A stretch of DNA of 64,000 nt from Macrococcus epidermidis (GTDB taxonomy: Bacteria > Bacillota > Bacilli > Staphylococcales > Staphylococcaceae), in contig NZ_PZJH01000001.1 in the NCBI RefSeq assembly GCF_003259695.1, positions 806,001 to 870,000 on the forward strand. The letters run 5' to 3'. This document shows, one piece after another, positions 22,955 to 32,085 of this stretch (position 1 is its first letter; each line of letters starts with the position of its first letter). The notes beneath the pieces are model-generated. The model saw only the letters and a list, made by a program, of their open reading frames with translations. It was not told the origin of the DNA and searched no databases. A program made the translations under genes and the position numbers.

Positions 22955-22970
22955 AATATCATCATTTGGA
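22891..22970 (+). promoter_or_regulatory. Competing (antiterminator) 16-bp stem
   Basis: TCCAAATGATGATATT (22891-22906), inside the terminator loop, is exactly complementary to AATATCATCATTTGGA (22955-22970), just after the U tract. This stem crosses the terminator stem, so the two should exclude each other. When a ribosome occupies the leader ORF, this stem is favoured and transcription continues. Confidence 0.6.
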
Positions 22971-23004
22971 CTTTCATATAATAAAAGATGAAAGGAAGAA
23001 TGAC

Positions 23005-24525
23005 ATGATGCTACAATTTCATAATATTAATAAACAAGTTAAAGATACTACTTTATTCAAAATAGACCAATTAAAGATTAACCAAGGAGATAAGATTGGC
23101 TTAATCGGTAAAAATGGTTGTGGAAAATCAACTTTACTTAAAATGATTGCCCAAATAGATACTTCATATTCAGGTGTAATAACTAATCCGTTTCAAACAA
23201 AATATGTACCGCAATTAAAAGAAATAACGAGCCAGTCAGGCGGAGAACAGACGAAAAGTTACTTACTTGATGCTTTTAACAGCAATAATGCTTTATTGTT
23301 ACTTGATGAGCCATCCACTAATTTAGATATGAACAATATCAAGTGGCTCATCAATCAAATCAATCAATTTCAAGGAACAATGATTATCGTGAGTCATGAT
23401 AGATCATTACTCAATCAAACAGTACAAAAAATATTAGAAATAGAAGAGAAAAGACTTAATATATATACCGGTAACTATGATGATTACGATGAACAAAAAA
23501 AGAAACAATATGAACAACAAGTAAAAGAATATGAACAGTATCAAAAGAAAATTAATCAACTCCAGCAAGAATCAATTGAAAGAAATAAACATGCCTCAAA
23601 CTTTAAAAAAAGAAAGAAGAATATTAGTATTTCCGACTATAAAGTCAACTCAAGAATGGGTGCTTATGACAGTCAGGAAAAAGCAATCGCTAAATCAAGT
23701 AAAGTGCTGCAAAAACGAATGGAACAAATAGAAAAAGTAGAAAAGCCTCTGAGTGACAAACAATTTAAAATTAAAGCAATAGGTAAATTAAAACATACAG
23801 GTGCTACGTTAATTCATTTAGATACTTTTACCGTTAGCATTGAAAATCATCTATTATTTCAATCGGGCATCTTCAAGCTAGTTCAAGGGGATAAAATTGC
23901 AATAACAGGACCTAATGGGAGTGGTAAGACAACTTTTATTAGACGGTTAATTGAAAAGCAATTAAATGGCTACTATAAACCCAATTTAAAAATAGGCTAT
24001 TTTGCGCAAAATTTAACGACGTTAGATGAACAGAAAAGTATATTTGAGAATGTACGAAATACATCAGTACAGGACGATATGCTTATTAGAAATGTACTTG
24101 CTGCATTAGGATTTGATTATTCGAGATTGAATCAAATTGTTAATTCTTTATCTGGCGGAGAACGTGTCAGACTACAAATCATAAAGTTAATACTCGGTGA
24201 TTATGATCTGTTAATCTTGGATGAACCGACAAATTTTCTGGATGTTTCTACATTGCAAGCATTAGAGCATTTCTTAAAAGATTATCCTGGTAGTTTTCTG
24301 ATTGTATCTCACGATGAGCAATTCATAAATAATACGACAAAGAATAAATTTGTCATAAAACAACAACAATTATTAGATGACACAAAACAGAAAAACTATC
24401 AAATCCCTGACAATAGTAATTTACAACTATTAGAATATAAATTAGAACAAATGATAATTAATCCTGACGTAAATATACAGGATGTTATCAAACTTAAAAA
24501 GAAAATAGAAAATCTTAAAAAGTAA
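23005..24525 (+). CDS. ABC-F ribosome-protection protein, Vga/VmlR-like
   Basis: Start at the first ATG of an ATGATG pair after AAAGGAAG; 506 residues. Two ATPase domains: Walker A G35KNGCGKST, an unusually short first domain with signature SGGEQT at 78-83 and ALLLLDEPSTNLD; then GPNGSGKTT, LSGGERV and LLILDEPTNFLD. The long charged linker (about 170-255, including KKNISISDYKVNSRMGAYDSQEKAIAKSSK) resembles the drug-protecting interdomain arm of Vga(A)/VmlR/Msr-type proteins, and the LSGGERV...DEPTNFLD pattern is shared with Vga(A). Such proteins free ribosomes of lincosamides, streptogramin A and pleuromutilins or of macrolides. The leader attenuator fits drug induction. The exact drug range cannot be read from the sequence. 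Confidence 0.86.
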   Translation: MMLQFHNINKQVKDTTLFKIDQLKINQGDKIGLIGKNGCGKSTLLKMIAQIDTSYSGVITNPFQTKYVPQLKEITSQSGGEQTKSYLLDAFNSNNALLLLDEPSTNLDMNNIKWLINQINQFQGTMIIVSHDRSLLNQTVQKILEIEEKRLNIYTGNYDDYDEQKKKQYEQQVKEYEQYQKKINQLQQESIERNKHASNFKKRKKNISISDYKVNSRMGAYDSQEKAIAKSSKVLQKRMEQIEKVEKPLSDKQFKIKAIGKLKHTGATLIHLDTFTVSIENHLLFQSGIFKLVQGDKIAITGPNGSGKTTFIRRLIEKQLNGYYKPNLKIGYFAQNLTTLDEQKSIFENVRNTSVQDDMLIRNVLAALGFDYSRLNQIVNSLSGGERVRLQIIKLILGDYDLLILDEPTNFLDVSTLQALEHFLKDYPGSFLIVSHDEQFINNTTKNKFVIKQQQLLDDTKQKNYQIPDNSNLQLLEYKLEQMIINPDVNIQDVIKLKKKIENLKK

Positions 24526-24542
24526 TCAAAATTCATAAAACC

Positions 24543-24575
24543 AAAAACTTTTCAGGAGACCTGAAAGTTTTTTTT
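24543..24575. terminator. Bidirectional terminator between convergent genes
   Basis: AAAACTTTTCAGG and CCTGAAAGTTT form a stem with a one-base bulge around AGA, followed by a run of T. It separates the ABC-F gene from the convergent SgrR-like pseudogene, whose stop lies at 24574-24576. Confidence 0.7.
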
Positions 24576-26178
24576 ATCGTTTAATCACAAGCTCTGAAAA
24601 GTTATAGAATCCAGCAGTAGTCACTTTTGCATTATGTATGCTATTTGGTACTTTAACTTCCTGAGTAATGTTGAAGATAGGGTAGAGTGTATGTGATTCA
24701 AATAACGACTGATTAATCGCATGATTCAGTTCATTCCACTCACGAGTATCTGTTGTGATATATGTAGCATAATAATCGCTCAACAAAGGAAATTGTTGTG
24801 ATAAATGGCGATGCATCGTTTTATTTTGATAGAGCAGTGTAAAATATTCAAAGGTTTCCGCTTCACTAAAGAACATACCATGGATATAGATATCCCCCTC
24901 AATTGTTATTTCACTTTTAAAAGAAGTCATAATATCGATAGGTTTTAATACCGCTTCTATATTGTATCGCTTTAAATATCTTTTATACTGGAGCATCTTT
25001 TTTTCGATATAGCTCGGATAGACAATTGTAATAGAGAAATGATCTTCTAATTTATTTAATGATTTAAGTGAAAGTGGCTGATCTTTCAGAATATAAGAGG
25101 TTTCTTTACTTGTGTGTATATCTTTAACATGATGAACGGACTGCTGAAATAAGTAATGCACAGTTGCTTTCTGAAGATCAGATAACTTATTTTGAGCGAG
25201 TGACAGCACATAATAAAAACCATCTGTTACTTCGATATGCTGGAACGTATCACTATCACTTAATGTAAAGTTAGTTTCTTTAAGCTTCGGTATATAAATT
25301 AATTCAACTTCATCAAGATATGATTGATAGCCATAATACTGATTAAAAGATTTTAAAGTCGTTTGAAATTCATTATTCATTGCGATATAAAATGGTCCTG
25401 TACCAATAATTTGCTGCTTATCCTACTTATAGATTGCAAGATTTACCTTACATAATACATCTTTGAAATATGGAAAATCGTGATAATATACTTTAACTGT
25501 AAGTTTATTAAGCACTTCAATTGAAACAATTGGACTTAATAACACTTTCGTCTCCTGATACGCTATCGCATGACTCAGACATCGTTTAATATCTTCAGCA
25601 GTCACTTGAGTACCATCATGAAAGTAAATATTCTTCCGTAAATATATCACTGCATAATCATCATAAAAATCGATATGCTGTGCTATCTTAAAATGATACT
25701 GATCCGAATGTTTATCATAAGCGACTAACGTGTCGTAAACATTACTCAATATATTGGCGCTATTGATATCGACCACTTCTAAAGGATGAGAATAGAGTGG
25801 GGCGTAGCGCTTCTTAACAACTAATTTGTCGATATCAACTGTAGATACCCCGAGTAATTGATTCGCTTTCGTAATCAGCATCTGTTTATGATGAACAGAC
25901 CAGTCCCATGTTAAATATTGAATAGCGTCTGACAATTGATATGGTGTTAGCATTGCATTCACCTTATTGAAATATAATGTATCGATATCCACGAACCATT
26001 GAACCGTTGATTGATTCCCACGACCACGCGCACTCTTAAAAGTGATATAACCACTATCCTGCCACCTTTTTAAACTTCTGGATAAATGCTTCTGGCTCAC
26101 CTTTAACTGTTCACTGACAGATGATTGATGAAATGCTGTAATCTTCAAATTATAGAATGACAGTAATAATTGCTCCAT
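24574..26178 (-). pseudogene. SgrR-like transcriptional regulator split by an in-frame TAG
   Basis: Two minus-strand frames (26178-25423 and 25380-24574) are the two parts of one protein in the same frame, separated only by TAG at 25425-25423. After the TAG come DKQQIIGTGPFYIA and then the downstream Met; GTGPF is the conserved solute-binding (SBP_bac_5) motif, so the bridge is coding. The whole would be about 533 residues: an SgrR-type DNA-binding N-terminus (HQSSVSEQLKVSQKHLSRSLKRW...SGYITF) and an SBP_bac_5 sensor (FHDGTQVTAEDIKRCL). ATG at 26178 follows AGGAGGA. SgrR senses sugar stress in enterobacteria. Either a recent nonsense mutation or read-through. A divergent MFS gene is its likely target. 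Confidence 0.85.
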
Positions 26179-26188
26179 AGCTCCTCCT

Positions 26189-26241
26189 AAAAGTGGACTC
26201 AAATAAGATATTGTCCATTTTTAAATCGTTTAGTCTACTTT
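26189..26241. promoter_or_regulatory. Imperfect inverted repeat in SgrR-like/MFS divergent region
   Basis: AAAGTGGACT (26190-26199) and AGTCTACTTT (26232-26241) are 10-base arms with one mismatch placed between the two divergent starts. This is a plausible binding site for the regulator, or for both promoters' control. Confidence 0.4.
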
Positions 26242-26271
26242 AACATATGTAGAAAGTTAGGGGGAATGAAA

Positions 26272-27495
26272 ATGAAAGTTCGTGACTTACCAATCAATAT
26301 ACAACTCAGATTGTGGGGTTCATTTGTCAATCGCTGTACTTATAGTGCGACACTACCATTTATTGCACTATATTTAACTGATCAGCTGAATGCAAGAATC
26401 GCTGGATTGTTTTTAGCATCAATCGTCTTTGTCCAGTTTATCAGTAATATTTGGGGAGGTTACTTAGTCGACCAATTCCCGAGGAAAAAGATGCTGATAT
26501 TTGGTTCATTTACTGAAGCATTATCGCTAATATTTATGTGGCTCACCGTTGTCAACTCATGGATTTATCTATTTATGATGACATTTATACTCTTTACGAT
26601 ATTCAGTGCATTTCGCAGACCTTCTATGAGTGCACTAGTACAGGATTCAGCAACAGATGAAAATAAGAAATTATTATATCGGATGGATTACTGGCTGATT
26701 AATTTATCACTGGCAATAGGCGCACTTCTCGGTGGGCTATTCTATAACGAACATAAAAGCTGGTTATTCTTTGCTTCAGCGATGGTGGCACTGTTATTAA
26801 GTTTCTTATATATGAAATATATTGAAGAAACAAACAGCTTTATCCGTAAAAAAGAACATAAAAATGTATTTGTAGATTTGTTCATTGCATATCAGACTGT
26901 CGTTAAAGATAAACGATTCGTATTAATGGTAATCGGTACGATGTTTATTGCAACTGTGGAGCTCATGACAAGTACTTACGTTGCTGTAAGATTACATAAA
27001 AACTTTGACACAATTTACTTGTCCGGCTTTGAAATTACCGGTGTTAGAATGTTTACAATCATTAACCTCGTTAATACAATTACCGTTATTACATTTTCTT
27101 TATTAGTTGGTAAGTGGTTAGAGAAGTTTAAAGTAAGTAGAATTCTAGGATTTGGACTATTGATGTATGCAATAGGATATGCAGTACTTACTTCTGCAAA
27201 TATGTGGTGGCTGATTATCATAGCTGTGCTTATTGCTACATTTGGTGAAATGATATTTGCACCGATTAAAAGTGCTGAAATGCTGACACTAATACCAAAA
27301 GAAAAACGAGGTACCTATAATACATTCAGTTCATTCACATTCAGTGGTGCACAACTATTATCAAATGGATCTTTGATCCTTGGTACATATTTAAACCCAT
27401 ATGCAATGAGTGTAGTTGTGTATGTGATCGTAATTATTGGATCAGTACTTATGATGAACAGCTTGTTTAAAATGAAAAAAATTAATAATACATAG
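26272..27495 (+). CDS. MFS-family efflux transporter
   Basis: The second ATG (26272) is preferred because AGGGGG lies seven bases before it, against one base for the ATG at 26266. The product is 407 residues with 12 predicted helices. MFS motif A is clear between helices 2 and 3 (GGYLVDQFPRKKMLIFG). The overall pattern suits a drug- or sugar-exporting carrier. The divergent SgrR-like gene recalls the enterobacterial sgrR-setA arrangement, in which SetA exports sugars; by analogy this may be a sugar-phosphate-stress exporter, but the substrate is not determined. Confidence 0.82.
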   Translation: MKVRDLPINIQLRLWGSFVNRCTYSATLPFIALYLTDQLNARIAGLFLASIVFVQFISNIWGGYLVDQFPRKKMLIFGSFTEALSLIFMWLTVVNSWIYLFMMTFILFTIFSAFRRPSMSALVQDSATDENKKLLYRMDYWLINLSLAIGALLGGLFYNEHKSWLFFASAMVALLLSFLYMKYIEETNSFIRKKEHKNVFVDLFIAYQTVVKDKRFVLMVIGTMFIATVELMTSTYVAVRLHKNFDTIYLSGFEITGVRMFTIINLVNTITVITFSLLVGKWLEKFKVSRILGFGLLMYAIGYAVLTSANMWWLIIIAVLIATFGEMIFAPIKSAEMLTLIPKEKRGTYNTFSSFTFSGAQLLSNGSLILGTYLNPYAMSVVVYVIVIIGSVLMMNSLFKMKKINNT

Positions 27496-27540
27496 ATATA
27501 AAAACTTTCAGTAGACTGATAATTCCTTAAAAAATTTAAT

Positions 27541-27569
27541 AAACTTTCAGTTAACTGAAAGTTTTTGTA
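27541..27569 (+). terminator. 24-bp palindromic terminator
   Basis: AAACTTTCAGTT and its exact complement form a perfect 24-bp palindrome (27541-27564) followed by T. A shorter related copy, AAAAACTTTCAGTAGACTGA, lies just upstream near 27500, again after the MFS stop. Confidence 0.75.
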
Positions 27570-27648
27570 TTTTTCTTATCAACCATTGTACTCCCCTTCA
27601 TTATCAGATAAGATTAAATTATCAGTAAATTTGAAAAGGAGAATGAAA

Positions 27649-28689
27649 ATGTATCCAGATGTAAATAGCACGATGCAAGAGATTGAGCTTTTAGTAAATA
27701 TTCCAGGTCCTTCAGGTTTTGCATTTAAAGCGATTGAATATGTGACAGAAACGTTATCTTCAGTAGGTTACGAAGTACAACAAACGAATAAGGGTGGGGT
27801 ATTGATTACTGTGCCCGGTAAAGATGATACACGTCATAAATACTTAACGGCACATGTTGATACTTTAGGTGCAATGGTTAAAGAGATTCTACCGAGTGGA
27901 CGTTTACGTTTATCAATGGTTGGTGGTTTCAGATGGAATGCTGTTGAAGGTGAATACTGTGAAATTCATACAAATGATAAAGTGTATACGGGAACAATCT
28001 GTCTGCATGAGACCAGCGTCCATGTTTATCGTAACGCTGGTGATATTAAACGTGATGAGGATCATATGGAAGTTCGTATAGATGAAATCGTAAAGTCTCA
28101 GGAAGATACTGAAAAATTAGGTATCAGTGTCGGAGATTTTATCACGTTCAATCCAAGGTGTGAAATTACAGAATCCGGATTTATTAAATCGCGTCATTTA
28201 GATGATAAAGCAAGTGCGGCGATGCTTATCCAGCTGTTACGTCATTTAAAAGCTGAAAATATTGAATTACCACATACAACACATTTCTATTTTTCAAATA
28301 ATGAAGAAATCGGTTATGGTGGTAACTCTAATGTTCCGGAACAAGTTGTAGAATATATTGCTGTTGATATGGGTGCATTAGGTGATGGACAAGCCTCTGA
28401 CGAATATACGGTATCGATATGTGCAAAGGATAGTTCAGGTCCTTACCATTATCAATTGAAACAACATCTCGTTCAGCTATGTAAAGACAACGAAATTGAT
28501 TATAAAGTTGATATTTATCCGTATTACGGTAGTGATGCGAGTGCTGCAATGAGCGCTGGTTATGATGTTAAACATGGTCTATTCGGTGCTGGTATTGAAT
28601 CCAGCCATGCGATGGAACGTACACATAAAACTTCACTTGAAAATACCGAAAAGTTAATTTATCAATATGTATTGAGTGATGTAATTTAG
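27649..28689 (+). CDS. M42-family metallo-aminopeptidase
   Basis: ATG at 27649 is preferred over the one at 27643 by its spacing from AAAAGGAG; 346 residues. M42/FrvX-type motifs are present: LTAHVDTLGAMV (first metal His and catalytic Asp), RHLDDKASAAMLIQLL (bridging Asp), FYFSNNEEIGYGGN (catalytic Glu pair), YGSDASAAM and GIESSHAMERTH (last metal His). These cytosolic enzymes form tetrahedral dodecamers and trim peptides after proteasome-like or Clp degradation. It appears monocistronic and intact. Confidence 0.92.
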   Translation: MYPDVNSTMQEIELLVNIPGPSGFAFKAIEYVTETLSSVGYEVQQTNKGGVLITVPGKDDTRHKYLTAHVDTLGAMVKEILPSGRLRLSMVGGFRWNAVEGEYCEIHTNDKVYTGTICLHETSVHVYRNAGDIKRDEDHMEVRIDEIVKSQEDTEKLGISVGDFITFNPRCEITESGFIKSRHLDDKASAAMLIQLLRHLKAENIELPHTTHFYFSNNEEIGYGGNSNVPEQVVEYIAVDMGALGDGQASDEYTVSICAKDSSGPYHYQLKQHLVQLCKDNEIDYKVDIYPYYGSDASAAMSAGYDVKHGLFGAGIESSHAMERTHKTSLENTEKLIYQYVLSDVI

Positions 28690-28735
28690 TATAAATTTAA
28701 ATTTAGAATTTTCTGATAAATATAAGTTGAATATT

Positions 28736-28764
28736 TTGAGACACACGTCCTTTTTCGTTATAAT
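28736..28764 (+). promoter_or_regulatory. Promoter of DJ-1/PfpI gene with flanking inverted repeat
   Basis: TTGAGA (28736-28741), 17 bases, TATAAT (28759-28764). Arms ACACGTCCTTTTT (28743-28755) and AGAAAGGGCGTGT (28779-28791) are complementary at 11 of 13 positions and flank the -10 box, a good placement for a repressor or activator dimer site. Confidence 0.6.
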
Positions 28765-28798
28765 GTGGTTACTACATGAGAAAGGGCGTGTTTTATTT

Positions 28799-29455
28799 AT
28801 GACAAAAAAAGTATTAATGGTACTGACAAATCAAGAGAAGTTTAGTGATGGCACACCAACAGGACTATGGTTAGAAGAAGCTGCAGCACCATATAAAATT
28901 TTTGAGAAAAATAATATCGCAGTAGATTTTGCTTCTATAAAAGGTGGCGCAATTCCACTGGATCCAAACTCTGTAGCCAATGATGAGACGAAGACATATG
29001 CAGATGTCGTTAAGAAATTAGGAGACTCTCTAAAATTGAGAGACGTTGTATTTGAAAATTATGATGGTGTATTTATTCCGGGTGGACATGGTACGATGTA
29101 TGATCTACCTAATGATCCGGATTTACAGAACATCCTTGCATTCTACAAAGAAGATGGTCGTGCAATTGGAGCTGTTTGTCATGGTCCAAGTGCTTTTGTC
29201 GGTGCTAAACTTAAAGATGGCAGCTACTTAATAGACGGTGTTAAACTTACTGGATTTACGAATAACGAGGAAAGTGCGATGAAACTAGATGAAGTTGTTC
29301 CATTTGCATTACAATCAGAGTTAGAAAAACAAGGTGGACGCTTTGTCGTAGGTGAGAATTTCACATCACACGTTGTAACAGATAAGAAGTTCGTGACCGG
29401 CCAAAATCCTCAATCAAGTGTAGAAGTCGCAGAAGCATTTGTAAAAGTATTATAA
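28799..29455 (+). CDS. DJ-1/PfpI family protein (Hsp31-like)
   Basis: ATG at 28799; 218 residues. The family nucleophile elbow is AIGAVCHGPSAFV (Cys about 135), with GVFIPGGHGTMYDLPNDPDL upstream, as in the Hsp31/class I glutamine-amidotransferase-like group, and an early Glu in the TPTGLWLEEAAAPY segment. Hsp31-type members act as glyoxalase III or as protein/nucleotide deglycases and holdases under stress. The promoter inverted repeat suggests induced expression. Confidence 0.88.
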   Translation: MTKKVLMVLTNQEKFSDGTPTGLWLEEAAAPYKIFEKNNIAVDFASIKGGAIPLDPNSVANDETKTYADVVKKLGDSLKLRDVVFENYDGVFIPGGHGTMYDLPNDPDLQNILAFYKEDGRAIGAVCHGPSAFVGAKLKDGSYLIDGVKLTGFTNNEESAMKLDEVVPFALQSELEKQGGRFVVGENFTSHVVTDKKFVTGQNPQSSVEVAEAFVKVL

Positions 29456-29456
29456 A

Positions 29457-29495
29457 AAATAAACCACATGGGGTAATGCCTCATGTGGTTTATTT
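29457..29495. terminator. Bidirectional terminator between convergent genes
   Basis: AAATAAACCACATG and CATGTGGTTTATTT are exact 14-bp arms around an 11-base loop. The stop of the minus-strand membrane gene (29490-29492) lies within the right arm. Confidence 0.75.
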
Positions 29496-29858
29496 CAAAA
29501 GTAAGAGATTTCTTAAAATTAATCCGAGTACAACACCAATAAGTAAACTTAGCATCGTCCCAAGTAATATATATTCACTTGTCTTATCAATCTTCTCTAA
29601 ATTGTTATTTGGTTTATCATCTTTAAGGTCATTAAACCGAAGTATCGATTTACTGGCGATCGCAAGTCCAATCGCTGTATATTCACCAAAAGCGATAAAC
29701 ATCAGGATCAGTAGCCTTTCAATATAACCAATCATTAATCCTACGTTATCTGACTGCTTCGTCTTTGTTTCACTCATCGCCGTTAAAATCCATTTAATGA
29801 TAGGACCTGACATAATAAATAACAGTATAAATATAGCAATTAAAATAATTTTCAGCAT
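29490..29858 (-). CDS. Small membrane protein paired with SatD-like gene
   Basis: This 122-residue protein has three hydrophobic helices (about 3-27, 43-70 and 95-118) with a hydrophilic loop DLKDDKPNNNLEKIDKT between the last two. It resembles the C-terminal membrane part of DUF3307 proteins, which commonly accompany SatD-family genes. It overlaps the SatD-like gene by seven bases, so translation is coupled. Function unknown. Confidence 0.65.
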   Translation of the reverse strand: MLKIILIAIFILLFIMSGPIIKWILTAMSETKTKQSDNVGLMIGYIERLLILMFIAFGEYTAIGLAIASKSILRFNDLKDDKPNNNLEKIDKTSEYILLGTMLSLLIGVVLGLILRNLLLLK

Positions 29859-30520
29859 AATGCATACTCCTTAAAAGTATTCGTGACGTGTAAAGAAATA
29901 TGATTATCGTTGTCGAGTTTTTTTAATGCCGCTTCTATAAGCATTAACTGTTTTTTATGGCTTTTTTTTAAATGTTCTGAAATGGTAGATAGACCTTTAC
30001 CAAGGATTTGCGCAATTTCTTTTTGCTGATCATACACATAGGAGAGCAGCAGCACTTGTTGCTGCATTTCAGAATGATTATGAACGATTTCAGTTAAATA
30101 TGGATATAATACGTTGTTGATAACCGTAACATCCTGTTCTTCAATCGTTAAATGAAAATCTGTAATATCTGACTGTTTAATTTGAGTTAAATTACGACGT
30201 GCCTGTTTAATGATCGGTGCATTCCAATGTTCAAGGTTTCCGGTAGGTATTTCTTCATTACTCGCAGCAATTCCGAATTTAATCGGTTGTGATTTATATG
30301 GCCATAATAACTTTATATAGTAACTTGTTAAAAGGGTTGCTGACAGACTATCGCTTACAAAAAACAATTCATCACCCATACGAAAATTAATATACTTAAA
30401 TGATACGTCCTTAGTCCACTGTTCAATTTCATCGGTTAAATTTACTAATGCATTACTAATCGCTTCAGAATTATCGTATTTTGTACTTCCTGAAACATCC
30501 ATTACGAATAAAGATAACAT
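29852..30520 (-). CDS. SatD-family protein with C-terminal helix-turn-helix
   Basis: This 222-residue protein opens with FVMDVSGSTKYDNSEAISN and has FKYINFRMGDELFFV and the IPTGNLEHWNAP region, as in SatD proteins whose N-terminal half resembles a nucleotidyl-cyclase-like fold. The C-terminal part (EIAQILGKGLSTISEHLKKS, about 161-180) is a helix-turn-helix, so it probably regulates its own operon. Two identical-pattern 22-bp sites lie directly upstream. SatD was first described in a streptococcal acid-tolerance locus; its biochemical role is not settled. Confidence 0.8.
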   Translation of the reverse strand: MLSLFVMDVSGSTKYDNSEAISNALVNLTDEIEQWTKDVSFKYINFRMGDELFFVSDSLSATLLTSYYIKLLWPYKSQPIKFGIAASNEEIPTGNLEHWNAPIIKQARRNLTQIKQSDITDFHLTIEEQDVTVINNVLYPYLTEIVHNHSEMQQQVLLLSYVYDQQKEIAQILGKGLSTISEHLKKSHKKQLMLIEAALKKLDNDNHISLHVTNTFKEYALC

Positions 30521-30533
30521 TTCATACCTCCAG

Positions 30534-30583
30534 TTCGTTTATTTAGACGAATTATCATAATTTCGTTTATATAACCGAATTAT
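30534..30583 (-). promoter_or_regulatory. Tandem 22-bp operator-like repeats
   Basis: TTCGTTTA-N6-CGAATTAT occurs at 30534-30555 and again at 30562-30583, 28 bases (about 2.7 helical turns) apart. Each is a partial palindrome (TTCG...CGAA). The second overlaps a minus-strand TATAAT (30579-30584). They are the likely autoregulatory sites of the SatD-like protein, though the geometry also permits binding by an unlinked regulator. Confidence 0.55.
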
Positions 30584-30811
30584 ATCATACATGAAATAAT
30601 TAAAGTAACAATATAAAGTTAATGGTAGAAAATAAGTAATGTACATATATTTAATATAAATTTATGTTAGTCAAATTTAGTGTAAATTTCATTTAAATCT
30701 TCATTAAAGTTGAAACATTAATGCTATGAAGTGATTAAATAGACGCTTTTATGTTATTATGGTGCATGAGATTAATGAACAATAGTGTTCATTCGAATAA
30801 GGAGAATCATC

Positions 30812-32065
30812 ATGAAATTTATAAACTTATCAAGAGAAGCTTTCGGAGAATTTACAGATAAACAGACATATAGTCATTTTACGCAGATGGCAGTTAACTA
30901 TGATTTGAAAATCGCAGAAGGTGCTGAAGTACATCTTGTAGGCGTTACAGATGATAATGAAAATATCATTGCAGCAGGTCTTTTCACCGCTGTACCTGTG
31001 ATGAAAGCGTTCAAATACTTCTATTCAAATCGAGGTCCGGTCATGGACTTTCACAATAAAGCGCTTGTGACATTCTTTTTCAAGGAATTAGAACGTTATT
31101 TAAAGCGTCATAAAGCACTTCATCTTAGAATCGATCCATATGTGCCATATCAATTGAGAGATCATGATGGCAAAGTGATAGAAAGCTATGATACACAAGA
31201 TATTTTTGAAAATTTAAAAACATTAGGCTTTAAACACCAAGGATTTACGACTGGTTTCGATCCAATTCATCAAATTCGCTGGCATTCGGTGCTAAATACT
31301 GCAGGTTTGTCGGAAAAAGAAGTAATGAACAATATGGATAGCCTACGTAAACGTAATATCAAAAAAGTGATTAAAAACGGTATAAAGGTACGTGATCTCT
31401 CAATAGATGAACTGCATATCTTCAGACAGTTTATGAATGATACGAGTGGAAAAAAAGAGTTTGTTGATAGAGATGATGCATTCTATAAAAATCGATTACA
31501 ATATTTCGGAGATCGTGTGAGAATGCCGCTCGCATATATTGATTTTTCTACATATATACCTGAGCTCATTGCTGAAGAAGTTGATGTACAATCTCAAATC
31601 GAAAAAGCTAAAACAGAACTTCAGAAAAAGCCTGATGCGAAGAAATGGAAAAATGTACTGACAACAAGCGAAAATCAATTAACAGCAATTAAAGAAAAAC
31701 TCGCTGAAGCAAAAGCTTTACAGCAAAAACATGGTGATACTTTACCGATTGCTGCTGCATTCTATTTAATCAATCCATTTGAGGTCGTTTATCTTGCAGG
31801 TGGTACATCAAATGAATTCAGGCATTTTGCAGGTAGTTATGCGATTCAATGGGATATGATAAAGTATGCCATGGAAACGGGCATTAATCGTTATAACTTC
31901 TATGGTATCAGTGGTGATTTCACGGAAGATGCAGAAGACGCTGGAGTAATCAAATTTAAAAAAGGATTTAATGCCGACGTTATTGAATATATCGGAGATT
32001 TTGTGTTGCCGATCAATAAACCGGTTTACAAAGTATACGAAACGATGAAGAAAATACGTAAATAA
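30812..32065 (+). CDS. femA: FemA, interpeptide-bridge aminoacyltransferase
   Basis: ATG at 30812 follows AAGGAGAATC; 417 residues against about 420 for S. aureus FemA. Identity is evident throughout: [87 protein letters not shown] and [24 protein letters not shown]. Two GNAT-like domains flank an antiparallel coiled-coil arm (about 246-305). FemA adds the second and third residues of the bridge to lipid II from charged tRNA. It forms an operon with femB, 20 bases downstream. Confidence 0.97.
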   Translation: MKFINLSREAFGEFTDKQTYSHFTQMAVNYDLKIAEGAEVHLVGVTDDNENIIAAGLFTAVPVMKAFKYFYSNRGPVMDFHNKALVTFFFKELERYLKRHKALHLRIDPYVPYQLRDHDGKVIESYDTQDIFENLKTLGFKHQGFTTGFDPIHQIRWHSVLNTAGLSEKEVMNNMDSLRKRNIKKVIKNGIKVRDLSIDELHIFRQFMNDTSGKKEFVDRDDAFYKNRLQYFGDRVRMPLAYIDFSTYIPELIAEEVDVQSQIEKAKTELQKKPDAKKWKNVLTTSENQLTAIKEKLAEAKALQQKHGDTLPIAAAFYLINPFEVVYLAGGTSNEFRHFAGSYAIQWDMIKYAMETGINRYNFYGISGDFTEDAEDAGVIKFKKGFNADVIEYIGDFVLPINKPVYKVYETMKKIRK

Positions 32066-32085
32066 GATTTGAAGGGAAGATTTTC

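Noticed and set aside
23531-23731. 66-residue plus-strand frame within the Vga-like gene
   Set aside because: It lies wholly inside the ABC-F linker in another frame, with no ribosome site.
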